From the NCBI GenBank assembly GCA_026391975.1, contig JAPLDB010000130.1:1-32079 (forward strand): a DNA stretch of 32,079 nucleotides. The letters are read 5' to 3'. Under the pieces are notes generated by a model. It was not told the origin of the DNA and made no database searches. It saw only the letters and a list, made by a program, of their open reading frames with translations. Positions within the stretch are counted from its first letter, which is position 1. Each line of letters starts with the position of its first letter. The DNA is from Bacteroidota bacterium. Lineage in GTDB: Bacteria; Bacteroidota; Bacteroidia; AKYH767-A; 2013-40CM-41-45. Position numbers and translations under genes: made by a program. This document shows positions 8,768 to 18,385 of the stretch, piece after piece.

Positions 8768-8797
8768 CAGCGTAAAAAATGACCAACAATTGAATCT

Positions 8798-9319
8798 ATG
8801 AAGTTGAAAGAAATTCTTACTGTACCCGGAATGAGTGGCCTGTATAAAATGATTGCCACAACCAAGACCGGTTTTATCGTTGAATCACTAACCGATGGAA
8901 AACGCATGCCAGTTTCTTCAACCCAGCGTGTAAGTGGCCTGGGCGATATTTTTATTTACCGAAATGATGAAGAGATGCCCCTTGGAGAAGTCTTTTTAAA
9001 GATAAAAGAAACGGACGGGGATAAGTTGACCGTCAACCCGAAGGGAACTGATGATGAACTAAAAAAATATTTTAAGAAAATAATTCCTGATTTTGATGAA
9101 GGAAAGGTGCATGCAAGCCACATTAAGAAAATGCTTTCATGGTACGAGATACTGAAGGACAAAGTTGATTTTGCTCAGAAGGATGACGATGATTCAGATA
9201 TCTCATTGCCGAATAAAGAAGGGAATGACAAACCAGTCGTTAAAAATTTTGAAACCAATGCCCCTAAGGTAGACCAGCATTCGAAAGTAGCCCCTATTAA
9301 AGTAAGAAAGAAAGTCTGA
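8798..9319 (+). CDS. DUF5606 family protein
   Basis: The protein is 173 residues. The N-terminal 130 residues (MKLKEILTVPGMSGLYKMIA, then GFIVESLTDGKRM and LGDIFIYRNDEEMPLGEVF) match what I know as DUF5606, a conserved single-copy-type protein of Bacteroidota with no established function. A short beta-barrel-like head precedes a helical part with HASHIKKMLSWYEIL. The last 40 residues are charged and low in complexity (KDDDDSDISLPNKEGND, ending KVRKKV), probably disordered. It has no signal peptide and is probably cytosolic. It lies 9 nt upstream of the oligoendopeptidase gene, but a terminator-like hairpin separates the two (9353-9387). Confidence 0.85.
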   Translation: MKLKEILTVPGMSGLYKMIATTKTGFIVESLTDGKRMPVSSTQRVSGLGDIFIYRNDEEMPLGEVFLKIKETDGDKLTVNPKGTDDELKKYFKKIIPDFDEGKVHASHIKKMLSWYEILKDKVDFAQKDDDDSDISLPNKEGNDKPVVKNFETNAPKVDQHSKVAPIKVRKKV

Positions 9320-9328
9320 GTAAATTAT

Positions 9329-11059
9329 ATGAGTGGAATTCAAACAACATCAACGGCTGTTCCCGAAAAGAACAGCCGTCATTTTTTGGCAGTGGCCACG
9401 GATATTAATTCGTGGGAAGCACTGAAACCATTTTATGAAGGTCTTAAATCAAGAGATATACAAAGTCTTGAAGACCTGAAAAACTGGTTGGGCGATTTAA
9501 GTGAACTGGATGCAGCGGTGAGCGAACATGTGGGCTGGCTCTACATCCGTATGACATGCAATACACAGGATAAAGACGCCAGTGAAGCGTATACTCGTTT
9601 TGTGAGTGACGTACAGCCAAAGATCGCTGAATTTGATGATGAGTTTAACCGTAAACTCCTTGGTAATAAATTTAAAGGCGAACTTTCTTCCGGGTACCAG
9701 ATACATCTTGCATCTATTCAGAATCAGGTGCGCATATTCCGAAAAGAGAATATCCCCCTAATTGCTGAACTTACAGTTAGCGAGCAAAAATATGGTGAGA
9801 TCGCAGGCGATATGACAGTAGAGGTTCATGGCAAAACGCTGACATTGCAACAGGCGGCGAATTTTTTAAAGCAACAGGATAGAGAGTTAAGAGAGGAAGT
9901 ATATTTTAAGATATGCAACAGGAGGTTACTCGACAGGGAAAAGCTGGATGTGTTATTCAATGAATTGCTGTTGTTGCGTGACAAGATTTCCCGCAATGCC
10001 GGCTTTGATAACTACCGCGACTACAAGTTCGTCGAGCTCGACCGCTTTGATTACACTCCGGCCGATTGCGCTGATTTTCACAACTCTGTTCAAAAGCAAA
10101 TTGTTCCCATTGTAGATGCGATGCTCAGAAAGAGAAAAGAAGAGTTAAAATTGGAAACACTGAATCCCTGGGATCTGGATGTGGATACATCGGGTAAGCC
10201 CGAGCTGAAGGCATTCAAAACGGGTCATGAGCTGACACTGAAAACCATAGAATGTTTTTATGCAATAGATAATTACTTCGGAAAAGTTGTTGAGGCGCTG
10301 CATTCATTACATCACCTTGATCTTGATTCGAGGATTGGCAAAGCGCCGGGCGGATATAACTATCCATTGTATGAAACTGGGGTTCCTTTCATTTTTATGA
10401 ATTCCAGCGGAAGTATGCAGGACGTTGTAACAATGGCACATGAAGGCGGACATGCAATCCATAGCATGCTGACACATGGATTGGAATTTGTCTGCTTTAA
10501 AGAATTGCCAAGTGAAGTTGCTGAACTTGCTTCCATGAGTATGGAACTGATCAGCATGGAACACTGGAGTAATTATTTTGACAACGAAGATGACTTGCGC
10601 AGAGCAAAACGTGAGCAACTGGAAGGTGTTCTCGAAGCATTGCCATGGATTGCATGTATTGATAAATTCCAGCATTGGTTGTACCTCCACCCGGGTCATT
10701 CAACAGAGGAAAGAACAAATGCCTGGAAGGAAATTTACGGTTCATTCAGCAGTCCGGCGATTTCCTGGAGCAGAGCAGAGCAGGCGCGTGAGGCGATTTG
10801 GCAAAAGCAATTGCATTTGTTCGAGGTTCCCTTTTACTATGTTGAATATGGTATGGCACAACTTGGCGCCATAGCAGTCTGGAGAAATTACAAAAAGGAC
10901 CCCAAGCTGGCAATTCAGCAATATAAGGATGCGCTTAGTCTGGGTTCAACTGTTTCAATTCCTGAAGTTTATAAAACTGCCGGAATTCGGTTTGATTTTT
11001 CTGAAAACTACATCAGAGAGCTGGCCGACTTTGTGAAAAGCGAGCTTGAAAAAGTGTAA
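9329..11059 (+). CDS. pepF: M3 family oligoendopeptidase (PepF-like)
   Basis: The protein is 576 residues, the normal length for bacterial oligoendopeptidase F-type M3 metallopeptidases, which degrade short peptides in the cytosol. The zinc motif is HEGGHAIH (His371, Glu372, His375). The downstream Glu ligand is in the PSEVAELASMSME stretch about 25 residues later, as in M3 enzymes. The C-terminal YYVEYGMAQLGA...Y motif, which contributes substrate-binding tyrosines in this family, is also intact. There is no signal peptide. ATG 9329 is chosen because homologous text (SRHFLAVATDINSWEALKPF) begins only about 15 codons later and no closer start fits. The first codons overlap a perfect hairpin with a T-run. 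The symbol is by family resemblance. Confidence 0.9.
   Translation: MSGIQTTSTAVPEKNSRHFLAVATDINSWEALKPFYEGLKSRDIQSLEDLKNWLGDLSELDAAVSEHVGWLYIRMTCNTQDKDASEAYTRFVSDVQPKIAEFDDEFNRKLLGNKFKGELSSGYQIHLASIQNQVRIFRKENIPLIAELTVSEQKYGEIAGDMTVEVHGKTLTLQQAANFLKQQDRELREEVYFKICNRRLLDREKLDVLFNELLLLRDKISRNAGFDNYRDYKFVELDRFDYTPADCADFHNSVQKQIVPIVDAMLRKRKEELKLETLNPWDLDVDTSGKPELKAFKTGHELTLKTIECFYAIDNYFGKVVEALHSLHHLDLDSRIGKAPGGYNYPLYETGVPFIFMNSSGSMQDVVTMAHEGGHAIHSMLTHGLEFVCFKELPSEVAELASMSMELISMEHWSNYFDNEDDLRRAKREQLEGVLEALPWIACIDKFQHWLYLHPGHSTEERTNAWKEIYGSFSSPAISWSRAEQAREAIWQKQLHLFEVPFYYVEYGMAQLGAIAVWRNYKKDPKLAIQQYKDALSLGSTVSIPEVYKTAGIRFDFSENYIRELADFVKSELEKV
9353..9387 (+). terminator. terminator-like hairpin inside the pepF 5' coding region
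   Basis: ACGGCTGTTC-CCGAAAA-GAACAGCCGT is a perfect 10-bp stem with a 7-nt loop, followed two bases later by TTTTTT. It begins 33 nt after the DUF5606 stop and lies within codons 9-20 of pepF. By shape it is an intrinsic terminator or attenuator. Its role is inferred. Confidence 0.6.
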
Positions 11060-11342
11060 GATTCAGTTGCATTTTTTTTGAAGATTAGCCCTGTTCCGGC
11101 TATTCCTTACATAAGGCACGCCTTTTTTTTTACGGGGATTGTATTGGTATCTTTGTTTTTGGCATACAACCCTTTGTCGGCAAGGGATTCACAGGTTCTT
11201 GTAAAGCATTCCCTATCCCTGAAATTTACTGTTTATTGTATTTATTCGGTTTCCTTTGTCATTAAGTCTTGTAATAAACAATGGAAGATTTGAGCGGTTT
11301 GGTAGCTGGTTCTGAGAACTCTGTCTGCCGGTACTGCATATA
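11060..11342 (+). promoter_or_regulatory. leader region and candidate promoter of the hybrid kinase
   Basis: The stretch holds TATCTTTG at 11148-11155, a perfect TAnnTTTG, with a T-run (TTTT at about 11124-11127) at the -33 distance. If used, it gives an mRNA leader of about 180 nt before the ATG at 11343, long for this genome. The listed 71-residue ORF (11078-11293) overlaps the promoter and shows no domain, so I do not call it. No riboswitch fold was recognised. Confidence 0.45.
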
Positions 11343-14300
11343 ATGAAAGCTACAATGAGCCGGATTCCGGTTATGATAGAAACGCCACAACATATCAGCG
11401 CGCAGCGGGGGAAGTTTACCGATCAGGTGATCTTCTATCGTATTCTATTGTTGATGGCTACACTCGCATACGTGTTGTCATTTTCAGCCGATGTTTTTCT
11501 GGGCCTTAAATTCACGACTTTCATAATTTCCTCTGTAGTCATTGCTTTCCTTTTTTTCTCGGTATTCATACTCTCATTTTTCATTGATACCATAAACCGT
11601 TACTTCAACCTGCTTGCCAGGGCGATCATTGTTGCAGTCCATATCCATTTGATCGGGTTGAGCATTGTCAATCACTTTCGCCCGGAATTATTATTTGGTT
11701 TGCTTGCAGCATCATTTGTTGCCAGTTTTATTTTCAGGAAGATCAAAACACTGGTGTTGTTTGACCTTGCCATCTGCTTCATTCTGTTAACAGGGATTTT
11801 CATTGACAGGTATATTTCAAAAGAACTTGAGCTACTCAATGCGCCGTTCATCCGTCCATACATTGATCCGGTCTTCTTCTTACTGAGTGAAGCAGGGGTA
11901 ATGATCCTTGCCGCTCTTTTGAGTACGATCCGGTTCGTTCAGTTTCGTAATTTTGAAAGTACACACATACCCAGCCAGGTTTTTGAATTGTCAGATGATC
12001 CCTCGTTGCTTGTCAATAGTTTTTCAGGACTGATCACCGACTGTAACCTTCAGGCAATTCAGTTATTTGAATCAACAGGAAGGGCTGCCCTTGTTGGACA
12101 GCCATTTGACGTTTTGTTGCGGGAATCATTTTCAGGAGCTTCGTTTTCAGAATTCAGGAACAAACTTGCTGCGCAATCAAAGGCAACAGCTATTGTTGAA
12201 TTCATTTCTCAGGGCGGGAAGGTTTTTACGGGTGTTTTAAATGCAAGAAAAGGGAAAGATAACCTGATTCGGGTTTCTGTTTCAGAAACGATTGATTCAA
12301 TTCCTTTCCACTCACCTCCTGCAGTTGAAAAAGAATCCGATCAGCAGGAAGCAGAAAATTACCTTTTAAGTCAGGCTATTTTGCCGGTGGCAACGCTGGG
12401 ACCTGATTATAAATTCGAAGAAGTCAACGATGCATTTTGTGAACTTTCAGGCTATACTAAATCAGAGCTCAAGGCAATAAAATTTATTCACCTGTTACAT
12501 CAGGAAGATCAGCAGAAGGAGAAAGGCATTTTGTCAAATCTTTTCAGCGGAAAGATTCCATTCAACCGCTCTGAAAAAAGACTGTTGAAGAAAGACAGAC
12601 GGATGGTTTGGGTGAGTATGTCATCCTCCCTGATTCGTGATGACAAAGGATTTCCGCGCTTTGTTGTTTCAATGATTGAGAATATCAGTCAGCAGAAACG
12701 CTATGAAAGAACATTGATCAATGACAAGATAAATTTATCTTCAGTAGTTGATTCGGCGGATTTGTACGTCGTTAATGTTGACAAGAATCATTCAATACTT
12801 TTCCTCAATGAAAAATTGAAAAGTGCCTTTTATGATCTTACTGAGATGATAGTTGAGCCAGGATTTAATTTGAAGAAGATAATCCCTGAAAGTTATTCTT
12901 CACGATACAATGAAATTTATTCGAAAGGCTTAAAGGGAGAAAGTTTCACAACCGACGAGACGATTATTTTATCGGGTGGAGGTAAACTGGATATAGAAAT
13001 TGCTGTGCATCCTTTGAAATCTGCTGAGGGCGTTATTCATACAATATCAATATCTGCCAGGGACATTACGTTGCGCAAGGATGCAGAAAGAGAGCTGATA
13101 CTGAAAAAGGAGCAAGCTGAAAGTGCGACAGAAGCAAAATCAGGATTCCTGGCTACCATGAGCCATGAGATCAGAACACCATTGAACGGGGTGATTGGTC
13201 TTGGAAGGTTACTGGATGAGACCGAATTAAATCCAAAGCAACGGGAATATGTAAATTCAATCTTGTTAAGCGGCGAAGCACTGCTATCGGTGATCAATGA
13301 CATTCTGGATTTTTCTAAAATAGAATCATCAAAGATGGAACTGGAGCAAAAGCCATTTGCAGTCAAGCGCGTTGTAGAGGAGACTTTTGAACTGTTGTCA
13401 TCGAAAGCCATTGAGAAAAACCTTGCTCTGCAGTATACTATTCAGAAGGATGTTCCAAGGTACCTGATGGGAGACATAGCGAGATTGAGGCAAATTCTTT
13501 TGAATTTGGTTTCGAATGCAATTAAGTTCACCGCAAAGGGAAAAATAACCATCCATATATCAAAGCTAAAGGCACTTGATAACTCCGTAGAAATATTATT
13601 TGAAGTGAAAGATACAGGAATCGGAATTCCTTCCGATAAAATAGATCGTCTTTTCAAAGCCTTTTCGCAGGCAGATTCTTCGACATCAAAAAATTACGGA
13701 GGAACAGGACTGGGCTTGGCAATCAGTAAGGAGCTGGTCATCCTGATGGGTGGAGAGGTATGGGTTGAAAGCACTGCCGGAAAAGGGTCTACTTTTTCAT
13801 TCAGCATCATTGCAGAGGTAGCTTCAGCTGATAAAATGCCAGACGGAAAGAGCGGGGTTAATCAGGTGAAAAATGCAAGTGTTCTGATCATCAGCGACGA
13901 CAAGACAGAGATCAATATTTTCACCACTTACTTTTCCAAATGGGGAATGAAGGTGCGTTCAACGGATACTTATGAGCAGGCCATCACATGGATCAGGATG
14001 AAGGAAGCAATTGACCTTGTTGCTGTCGACGCACAAATGATCAGTGCGCGGGCCGGAGATGTGGCAAAGAAAATAAGGTCACTCGTTTCAAAAGATGAAT
14101 TGCCAATTGTATTGTTCAATGCCAATGATGAAGATATTACTGTTGAATTTACCGACAATGTACTTTCCGGAATTATTCCTAAAAATGTTGACCGCTCGAA
14201 ACTGCTGGATATGCTCATTGGTGTTTTTGCACTGGAAGATCACCAGCGTTCACGACAGGAAAATGCATTATCGAAGGAGGACAGGCACCTTGCAAAAGAA

Positions 14301-15062
14301 TTGCCGCTCAAAATTCTGATCGCAGAAGACAATGCTGTGAATCAATTACTCGTAAGGAATTTATTTGATGGCCTTGGTTACAAACCGGATATCGTGGAGA
14401 ACGGATTACTGGTGATCGAAAAGCTCCGTGCTCAGACGTATGACCTTATTTTCATGGATGTACAAATGCCGGAAATGAATGGGTTAGACACCACGCGCTT
14501 CATTATTGGTAAAATGGAGCTTATTAAAAAACCGGCAATTATTGCAATGACTGCTTTTGCACTTGAAGGAGATAAAGAGAAATGTCTGGAGGCGGGAATG
14601 GACGACTACATCAGCAAACCATTTATGATTGAAGAGATCATCTCTAAAATTAAGAAATGGGCCGGTAAGCCGGAAGCGAAGAGCGTCAGCGTGGCTGAAG
14701 CAAGCCCTGTACAGGAAATTAAAATATTAAACCTCGAAGTGCTTCAGCGCCTCAAAGATATTAGTCCGGAGAACGGAGACGATTTTTTACGTGAAGTCAT
14801 AAATATGTTTTTGCAGCAAGCGCCGATTATAGTGGAAGAGATGGGCCGCTTCTGTAAAGAAAGGCGTTACCTTGATATGAGTAATTCCGCACACAAGTTA
14901 AAAGGCTCATCATTGAATATCGGAGCAGTGGCGCTTGGAGATGCATGCCGTATTATTGAACTGAATGGGCGCGATGGTAAAAGTGTTGAATGCGAAGCGA
15001 TGCTTGAAAAACTCCAGTCGGTTTTTGACCTCACGGTACTTGAATTGCGTAAGAGTATCTGA
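11343..15062 (+). CDS. membrane hybrid sensor histidine kinase with PAS, two receivers and HPt
   Basis: The protein is 1239 residues. Order: six hydrophobic helices (about 28-200); a weak PAS (about 215-315); PAS (about 345-455, [20 protein letters not shown]...[14 protein letters not shown]); a third PAS (about 465-580); HisKA with phospho-acceptor His608 in [16 protein letters not shown]; HATPase ([29 protein letters not shown]); a divergent receiver ([15 protein letters not shown]...LVAVDAQM); a canonical receiver with Asp1039 ([11 protein letters not shown], later MTAFALEG and SKPF); and an HPt domain with His1184 ([14 protein letters not shown]). This is a full His-Asp-His phosphorelay in one chain, like BarA or TorS in organisation. 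The partner response regulator is not in the window. The divergent first receiver lacks the usual Thr/Ser before its last strands (LFNANDE), so it may be a non-phosphorylated spacer. The stop directly abuts the murB stop. The signal sensed is unknown. Confidence 0.93.
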   Translation: MKATMSRIPVMIETPQHISAQRGKFTDQVIFYRILLLMATLAYVLSFSADVFLGLKFTTFIISSVVIAFLFFSVFILSFFIDTINRYFNLLARAIIVAVHIHLIGLSIVNHFRPELLFGLLAASFVASFIFRKIKTLVLFDLAICFILLTGIFIDRYISKELELLNAPFIRPYIDPVFFLLSEAGVMILAALLSTIRFVQFRNFESTHIPSQVFELSDDPSLLVNSFSGLITDCNLQAIQLFESTGRAALVGQPFDVLLRESFSGASFSEFRNKLAAQSKATAIVEFISQGGKVFTGVLNARKGKDNLIRVSVSETIDSIPFHSPPAVEKESDQQEAENYLLSQAILPVATLGPDYKFEEVNDAFCELSGYTKSELKAIKFIHLLHQEDQQKEKGILSNLFSGKIPFNRSEKRLLKKDRRMVWVSMSSSLIRDDKGFPRFVVSMIENISQQKRYERTLINDKINLSSVVDSADLYVVNVDKNHSILFLNEKLKSAFYDLTEMIVEPGFNLKKIIPESYSSRYNEIYSKGLKGESFTTDETIILSGGGKLDIEIAVHPLKSAEGVIHTISISARDITLRKDAERELILKKEQAESATEAKSGFLATMSHEIRTPLNGVIGLGRLLDETELNPKQREYVNSILLSGEALLSVINDILDFSKIESSKMELEQKPFAVKRVVEETFELLSSKAIEKNLALQYTIQKDVPRYLMGDIARLRQILLNLVSNAIKFTAKGKITIHISKLKALDNSVEILFEVKDTGIGIPSDKIDRLFKAFSQADSSTSKNYGGTGLGLAISKELVILMGGEVWVESTAGKGSTFSFSIIAEVASADKMPDGKSGVNQVKNASVLIISDDKTEINIFTTYFSKWGMKVRSTDTYEQAITWIRMKEAIDLVAVDAQMISARAGDVAKKIRSLVSKDELPIVLFNANDEDITVEFTDNVLSGIIPKNVDRSKLLDMLIGVFALEDHQRSRQENALSKEDRHLAKELPLKILIAEDNAVNQLLVRNLFDGLGYKPDIVENGLLVIEKLRAQTYDLIFMDVQMPEMNGLDTTRFIIGKMELIKKPAIIAMTAFALEGDKEKCLEAGMDDYISKPFMIEEIISKIKKWAGKPEAKSVSVAEASPVQEIKILNLEVLQRLKDISPENGDDFLREVINMFLQQAPIIVEEMGRFCKERRYLDMSNSAHKLKGSSLNIGAVALGDACRIIELNGRDGKSVECEAMLEKLQSVFDLTVLELRKSI

Positions 15063-16079
15063 TTACAGGATATTTACTTCCATCTCCAGAAATACATCAA
15101 ATTTACCAAGAACGCTCTGCTGAACTTGCAGGGCATGATCAAATAATTCTTTCCCTGATGCTCCTCCGTAATTTACAAGTACCAGTGCTTGTTGCGTGTG
15201 CATGCCAACATTCCCGGATTTTTTTCCTTTCCAGCCGCATGACTCGATAAGCCATCCAGCTGCAAGCTTAATTTTTCCTTGAGTTGTCTTGTACCCTACC
15301 AGGTCCGGATAGATTTTTTTGAGCTCTGAATATTTATCCTCCGGAACTTCAGGGTTCTTGAAAAAGCTTCCACAGTTGCCGATCACAGCGGGATCAGGAA
15401 GTTTACTTCTCCTGATGTTTATAACGGCCTGCGAAATTGAAGCCACTGTCGGAGTTTGAACATCCATTGCTTTCAGCTCTTGTTCAATGGCTCCGTAGGA
15501 AGTATTGAATCCCGGGTTTTTATGAAGTCTCAATGTGATGGAAGTGATGGCATACTGATTTTTAAACTCGCGCTTAAAAATACTGTCGCGGTATCCGAAC
15601 CTGCAATCTGCTGCTGAGAATATTTTTTTCTCACCTGTTTCAAGGTGAATGGCTTCAAGTTCTGAGAATGTTTCTTTCAACTCTACACCGTATGCGCCAA
15701 TATTCTGAATAGGAGCTGCTCCTACGGATCCGGGTATCAAAGAAAGATTTTCAACGCCACCGTAGTTGTTTTCTACACAATAGATCACCAACTGGTGCCA
15801 TGCTTCGCCACCACCGCTCTTTACCCACACGTACTCTTCATCTTCCCTGATCTTATTGATTCCTTTTATGAGGTTATGTATACACAATGCATTAAGATCA
15901 TGCGTAAATAGAATATTGCTGCCACCGCCAAGTATGAATTTCGGTTTTCCCTTCCATTTCTGTGTTCCGGCAATGCCAATCATTTCACTCTCAGCTGCGA
16001 CTTCGCAGAAAGCCCTGGCTTTTATGTCAAGCCCGAATGTATTCAACCGGCTGAGAGAATAGTTTTCAATAATATTCAT
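15063..16079 (-). CDS. murB: UDP-N-acetylenolpyruvoylglucosamine reductase MurB (type I)
   Basis: MurB reduces UDP-GlcNAc-enolpyruvate to UDP-MurNAc in peptidoglycan synthesis, using FAD and NADPH in the cytosol. The family motifs are present: LSRLNTFGLD near the start, GGGSNILF (FAD), IPGSVGAAPIQNIGAYGVE, YRDSIFK, the catalytic Ser region GNCGSFFKNP, and AGWLIESCGWKG near the end. The QNIGAYGVEL plus YRDSIFK pattern is that of the E. coli-like type I enzyme. The ORF track opens at a TTG at 16109; I choose ATG 16079 (MNIIENYSLSRLNTFG), the usual family start, giving 338 residues. A TAATTTTA box lies about 6 nt upstream of that ATG. Its 3' end meets the kinase gene with no intervening base. 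Confidence 0.93.
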   Translation of the reverse strand: MNIIENYSLSRLNTFGLDIKARAFCEVAAESEMIGIAGTQKWKGKPKFILGGGSNILFTHDLNALCIHNLIKGINKIREDEEYVWVKSGGGEAWHQLVIYCVENNYGGVENLSLIPGSVGAAPIQNIGAYGVELKETFSELEAIHLETGEKKIFSAADCRFGYRDSIFKREFKNQYAITSITLRLHKNPGFNTSYGAIEQELKAMDVQTPTVASISQAVINIRRSKLPDPAVIGNCGSFFKNPEVPEDKYSELKKIYPDLVGYKTTQGKIKLAAGWLIESCGWKGKKSGNVGMHTQQALVLVNYGGASGKELFDHALQVQQSVLGKFDVFLEMEVNIL

Positions 16080-16288
16080 ATCGGGGCTAAAATTACATTT
16101 CTTCAACAACTGAAACTGTCGGCAAGCCCGAATTTACTCACAAAGCAAAAGACGCTGTTCACCAAGCATAAGGCCCTGCTTCTGTAATGAAATTGACATT
16201 TACCACTTACAAACCTATTTTGGCATCCTCATGGTTTAGTTTTTGGTTAAACAATCAATGAGGTGTTTTATTCGAGTTAAGTCAAGAG

Positions 16289-16320
16289 CCCTGCCGTAAA
16301 GACGCAGGGTTTTTGTTTTT
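16289..16320 (+). terminator. orphan rho-independent terminator
   Basis: CCCTGCCGT-AAAG-ACGCAGGG (8 bp with one bulged C) followed by TTTTTGTTTTT on the plus strand. There is no plus-strand gene between it and the murB start, so it either ends an unannotated short transcript or blocks read-through into gmhA. Confidence 0.7.
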
Positions 16321-16383
16321 GAAAACTCCTGTAACGGGGTGTTTAACTCATCATTATCTTTACCATCTTTAAAAAAAAATACG

Positions 16384-16956
16384 ATGAGTAACCTGGTCAG
16401 GGATGATCTATCGGAATCCCGAAAAGTGCTTGATGCATTTATTGCAGAGGATAGCAATTTAAAAAAAATTGAAGCAGCAGGAAATTTACTTGTGAGTGCC
16501 TTCAAGAGTGGCAATAAGGCCATTAGTTGTGGAAACGGCGGGAGCATGTGTGATGCAATGCATTTTGCGGAAGAACTAAGCGGGCGTTTTCGTGATGACA
16601 GACCGGCTTTGCCTGCAGTTTCGATCTCTGATCCATCTCATATTACGTGTACAGCCAACGATTATGGATTTGATAAAGTATTTTCCCGGTACATTGAGGC
16701 AATCGGTAATGCCGGTGATGTACTTCTGGCAATTTCAACAAGCGGAAATTCAAAGAATGTCATTGAAGCAATTCAGGCAGCAAAAAGAAAGGGGATGAAA
16801 GTAATTGGGCTTACCGGTAAAGACGGAGGAGTTATGAAATCATTGTGCGATGTGGAGATTCGTGCTCCGCATTCGGCATACGCTGACAGGGCCCAGGAGA
16901 TCCACATTAAAGTAATTCACGCATTGATCCATCTTGTTGAAGAAGGAATGAAATAA
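16384..16956 (+). CDS. gmhA: D-sedoheptulose-7-phosphate isomerase GmhA
   Basis: GmhA converts sedoheptulose 7-phosphate to D-glycero-D-manno-heptose 7-phosphate, the first step of ADP-heptose synthesis for LPS. With the ATG at 16384 (MSNLVRDD) the protein is 190 residues, the family length. The tracked start 15 codons upstream has no family support and overlaps the likely promoter (TATCTTTA at 16355-16362). A single SIS domain carries [20 protein letters not shown] (phosphate loop and the catalytic Glu region), [11 protein letters not shown], and [13 protein letters not shown] with the C-terminal catalytic His. No other heptose gene is nearby. It ends 19 nt before xdhA, so the two could share a transcript although their pathways are unrelated. 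Confidence 0.92.
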   Translation: MSNLVRDDLSESRKVLDAFIAEDSNLKKIEAAGNLLVSAFKSGNKAISCGNGGSMCDAMHFAEELSGRFRDDRPALPAVSISDPSHITCTANDYGFDKVFSRYIEAIGNAGDVLLAISTSGNSKNVIEAIQAAKRKGMKVIGLTGKDGGVMKSLCDVEIRAPHSAYADRAQEIHIKVIHALIHLVEEGMK

Positions 16957-16975
16957 TTTAATTGGAATAATTTTC

Positions 16976-18367
16976 GTGGTAAGTTTTATCCTCAATGAAA
17001 ACGAAGTATCAACTGCATTGCCACCGGGCATGTTGTTGCTTGATTTTATTCGGTATCGGCAACATTTAAAAGGTACAAAGATCGGTTGCAGGGAAGGTGA
17101 TTGTGGAGCATGCACCATTCTTGTTGGGGAAATTGCAGGGGAAAAGATGCGCTATCGTACTGCCACATCCTGCCTCATGCCGATTGGAAATGCCAATGGA
17201 AAACACATCGTAACCATTGAAGGAATAAATTCCGTTGGACTCAATGCGATTCAGCAGGCAATGGTTGATGAAGGAGCGACGCAATGTGGATTCTGCACTC
17301 CCGGTTTTGTGATGTCATTTGCCGGCCATTGTATGAGCGGCAATGAACCCACAAAAAAAAATGCCATAGCTTCTATTGATGGAAATATTTGCAGGTGTAC
17401 CGGTTATAAATCAATTGAGCGAGCAGCGACCAGGATAAATGACCTCTTGATTGATAGGAGAGAAGGATCCCCTTCAAAATTTGCAGTTGAGAATAAAATA
17501 TTGCCGGAATATTTTTCTCAGATTGAAGCCAGATTAAAGTTGCTGAATGGTGAATTGGTTATTTTAAAAACTGACCGAGCAATAAACTTTCTTGCCGGAG
17601 GAACTGATCTGTATGTGCAGAAGCACGATTCAATGACCAATTCAGATATCAGGTTCCTTTCTGAAAAGAGTTTTTTGAAAGGGATTTCAAAGGAGGGAAA
17701 TCGGTGTAGGATGGGTGCATCAACCACTGTAACTGACCTTTGTGAGTCAGAAATTATCTTAGCACATTTTCCTCATTTTACAAAATTTGCCAAACTTGTT
17801 TCCTCAACCCAGATCAGAAACATGGCAACTTTGGCAGGTAATTTTGTGAATGCTTCGCCAATCGGAGACTTTACAGTTTACTTTCTGGCTTTGGATGCAG
17901 TTTTGGTTTTGTCGGATGGAGATAAAATGAGGGAACTCCCACTCCGAAATTTCTACAAAGGATATAAGGTACTTGATAAAAAGCCTGAAGAGTTTCTTGA
18001 AAAAATTTATTTTGAATTGCCTGAAGAGCATTCAAAATTCAATTTTGAAAAAGTCAGCAAGCGTACACACCTCGATATAGCGAGTGTGAATACTGCTATG
18101 AAGCTTACTATGAGCGGCAATATGATCACGAAAGCGAATGTGTCAGCAGGTGGAGTAGCTCCGGTTCCATTATTTCTTACAAAGGCTTCAGCGTTTCTTT
18201 CCGGGAAGTCAGTATCTCCCGAAACTGTTGAAGAAGCAATTCATATAGCTCAAACCGAGATATCTCCAATCAGTGATACAAGAGGTAGCGAGGAATATAA
18301 AAGACTACTCCTGTCACAACTGATAAAAGCGCATTTTATTGAATTGTTTCCTGAATTAGAATCCTGA
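16976..18367 (+). CDS. xdhA: xanthine dehydrogenase small subunit (2Fe-2S and FAD)
   Basis: This is the electron-transfer subunit of xanthine dehydrogenase: electrons pass from the molybdenum centre through two 2Fe-2S clusters to FAD and NAD+. The protein is 463 residues from a GTG start; the family opening VSFILNENE follows at once, so no upstream start is needed. Cluster ligands are all present: Cys38/43/46 in GCREGDCGAC and Cys66 in TSCLMP (plant-ferredoxin type), and Cys104/107 in CGFCTPG with Cys139/141 in ICRCTGY (second cluster). The FAD-binding domain follows (FLAGGTDLYV about residue 205; TQIRNMATLAGNFVNASPIGD about 280), then the CO-dehydrogenase flavoprotein C-terminal domain. It lies 18 nt upstream of xdhB, clearly co-transcribed. 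Confidence 0.95.
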   Translation: MVSFILNENEVSTALPPGMLLLDFIRYRQHLKGTKIGCREGDCGACTILVGEIAGEKMRYRTATSCLMPIGNANGKHIVTIEGINSVGLNAIQQAMVDEGATQCGFCTPGFVMSFAGHCMSGNEPTKKNAIASIDGNICRCTGYKSIERAATRINDLLIDRREGSPSKFAVENKILPEYFSQIEARLKLLNGELVILKTDRAINFLAGGTDLYVQKHDSMTNSDIRFLSEKSFLKGISKEGNRCRMGASTTVTDLCESEIILAHFPHFTKFAKLVSSTQIRNMATLAGNFVNASPIGDFTVYFLALDAVLVLSDGDKMRELPLRNFYKGYKVLDKKPEEFLEKIYFELPEEHSKFNFEKVSKRTHLDIASVNTAMKLTMSGNMITKANVSAGGVAPVPLFLTKASAFLSGKSVSPETVEEAIHIAQTEISPISDTRGSEEYKRLLLSQLIKAHFIELFPELES

Positions 18368-18385
18368 AAAATGTAAAATGACAAA

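Noticed and set aside
11078-11293. 71-residue ORF before the hybrid kinase
   Set aside because: It overlaps a TATCTTTG promoter box, and the sequence looks like a translated T-rich leader.
16236-16547. 103-residue minus-strand ORF over gmhA
   Set aside because: It is antisense to gmhA and spans the terminator hairpin; no domain.
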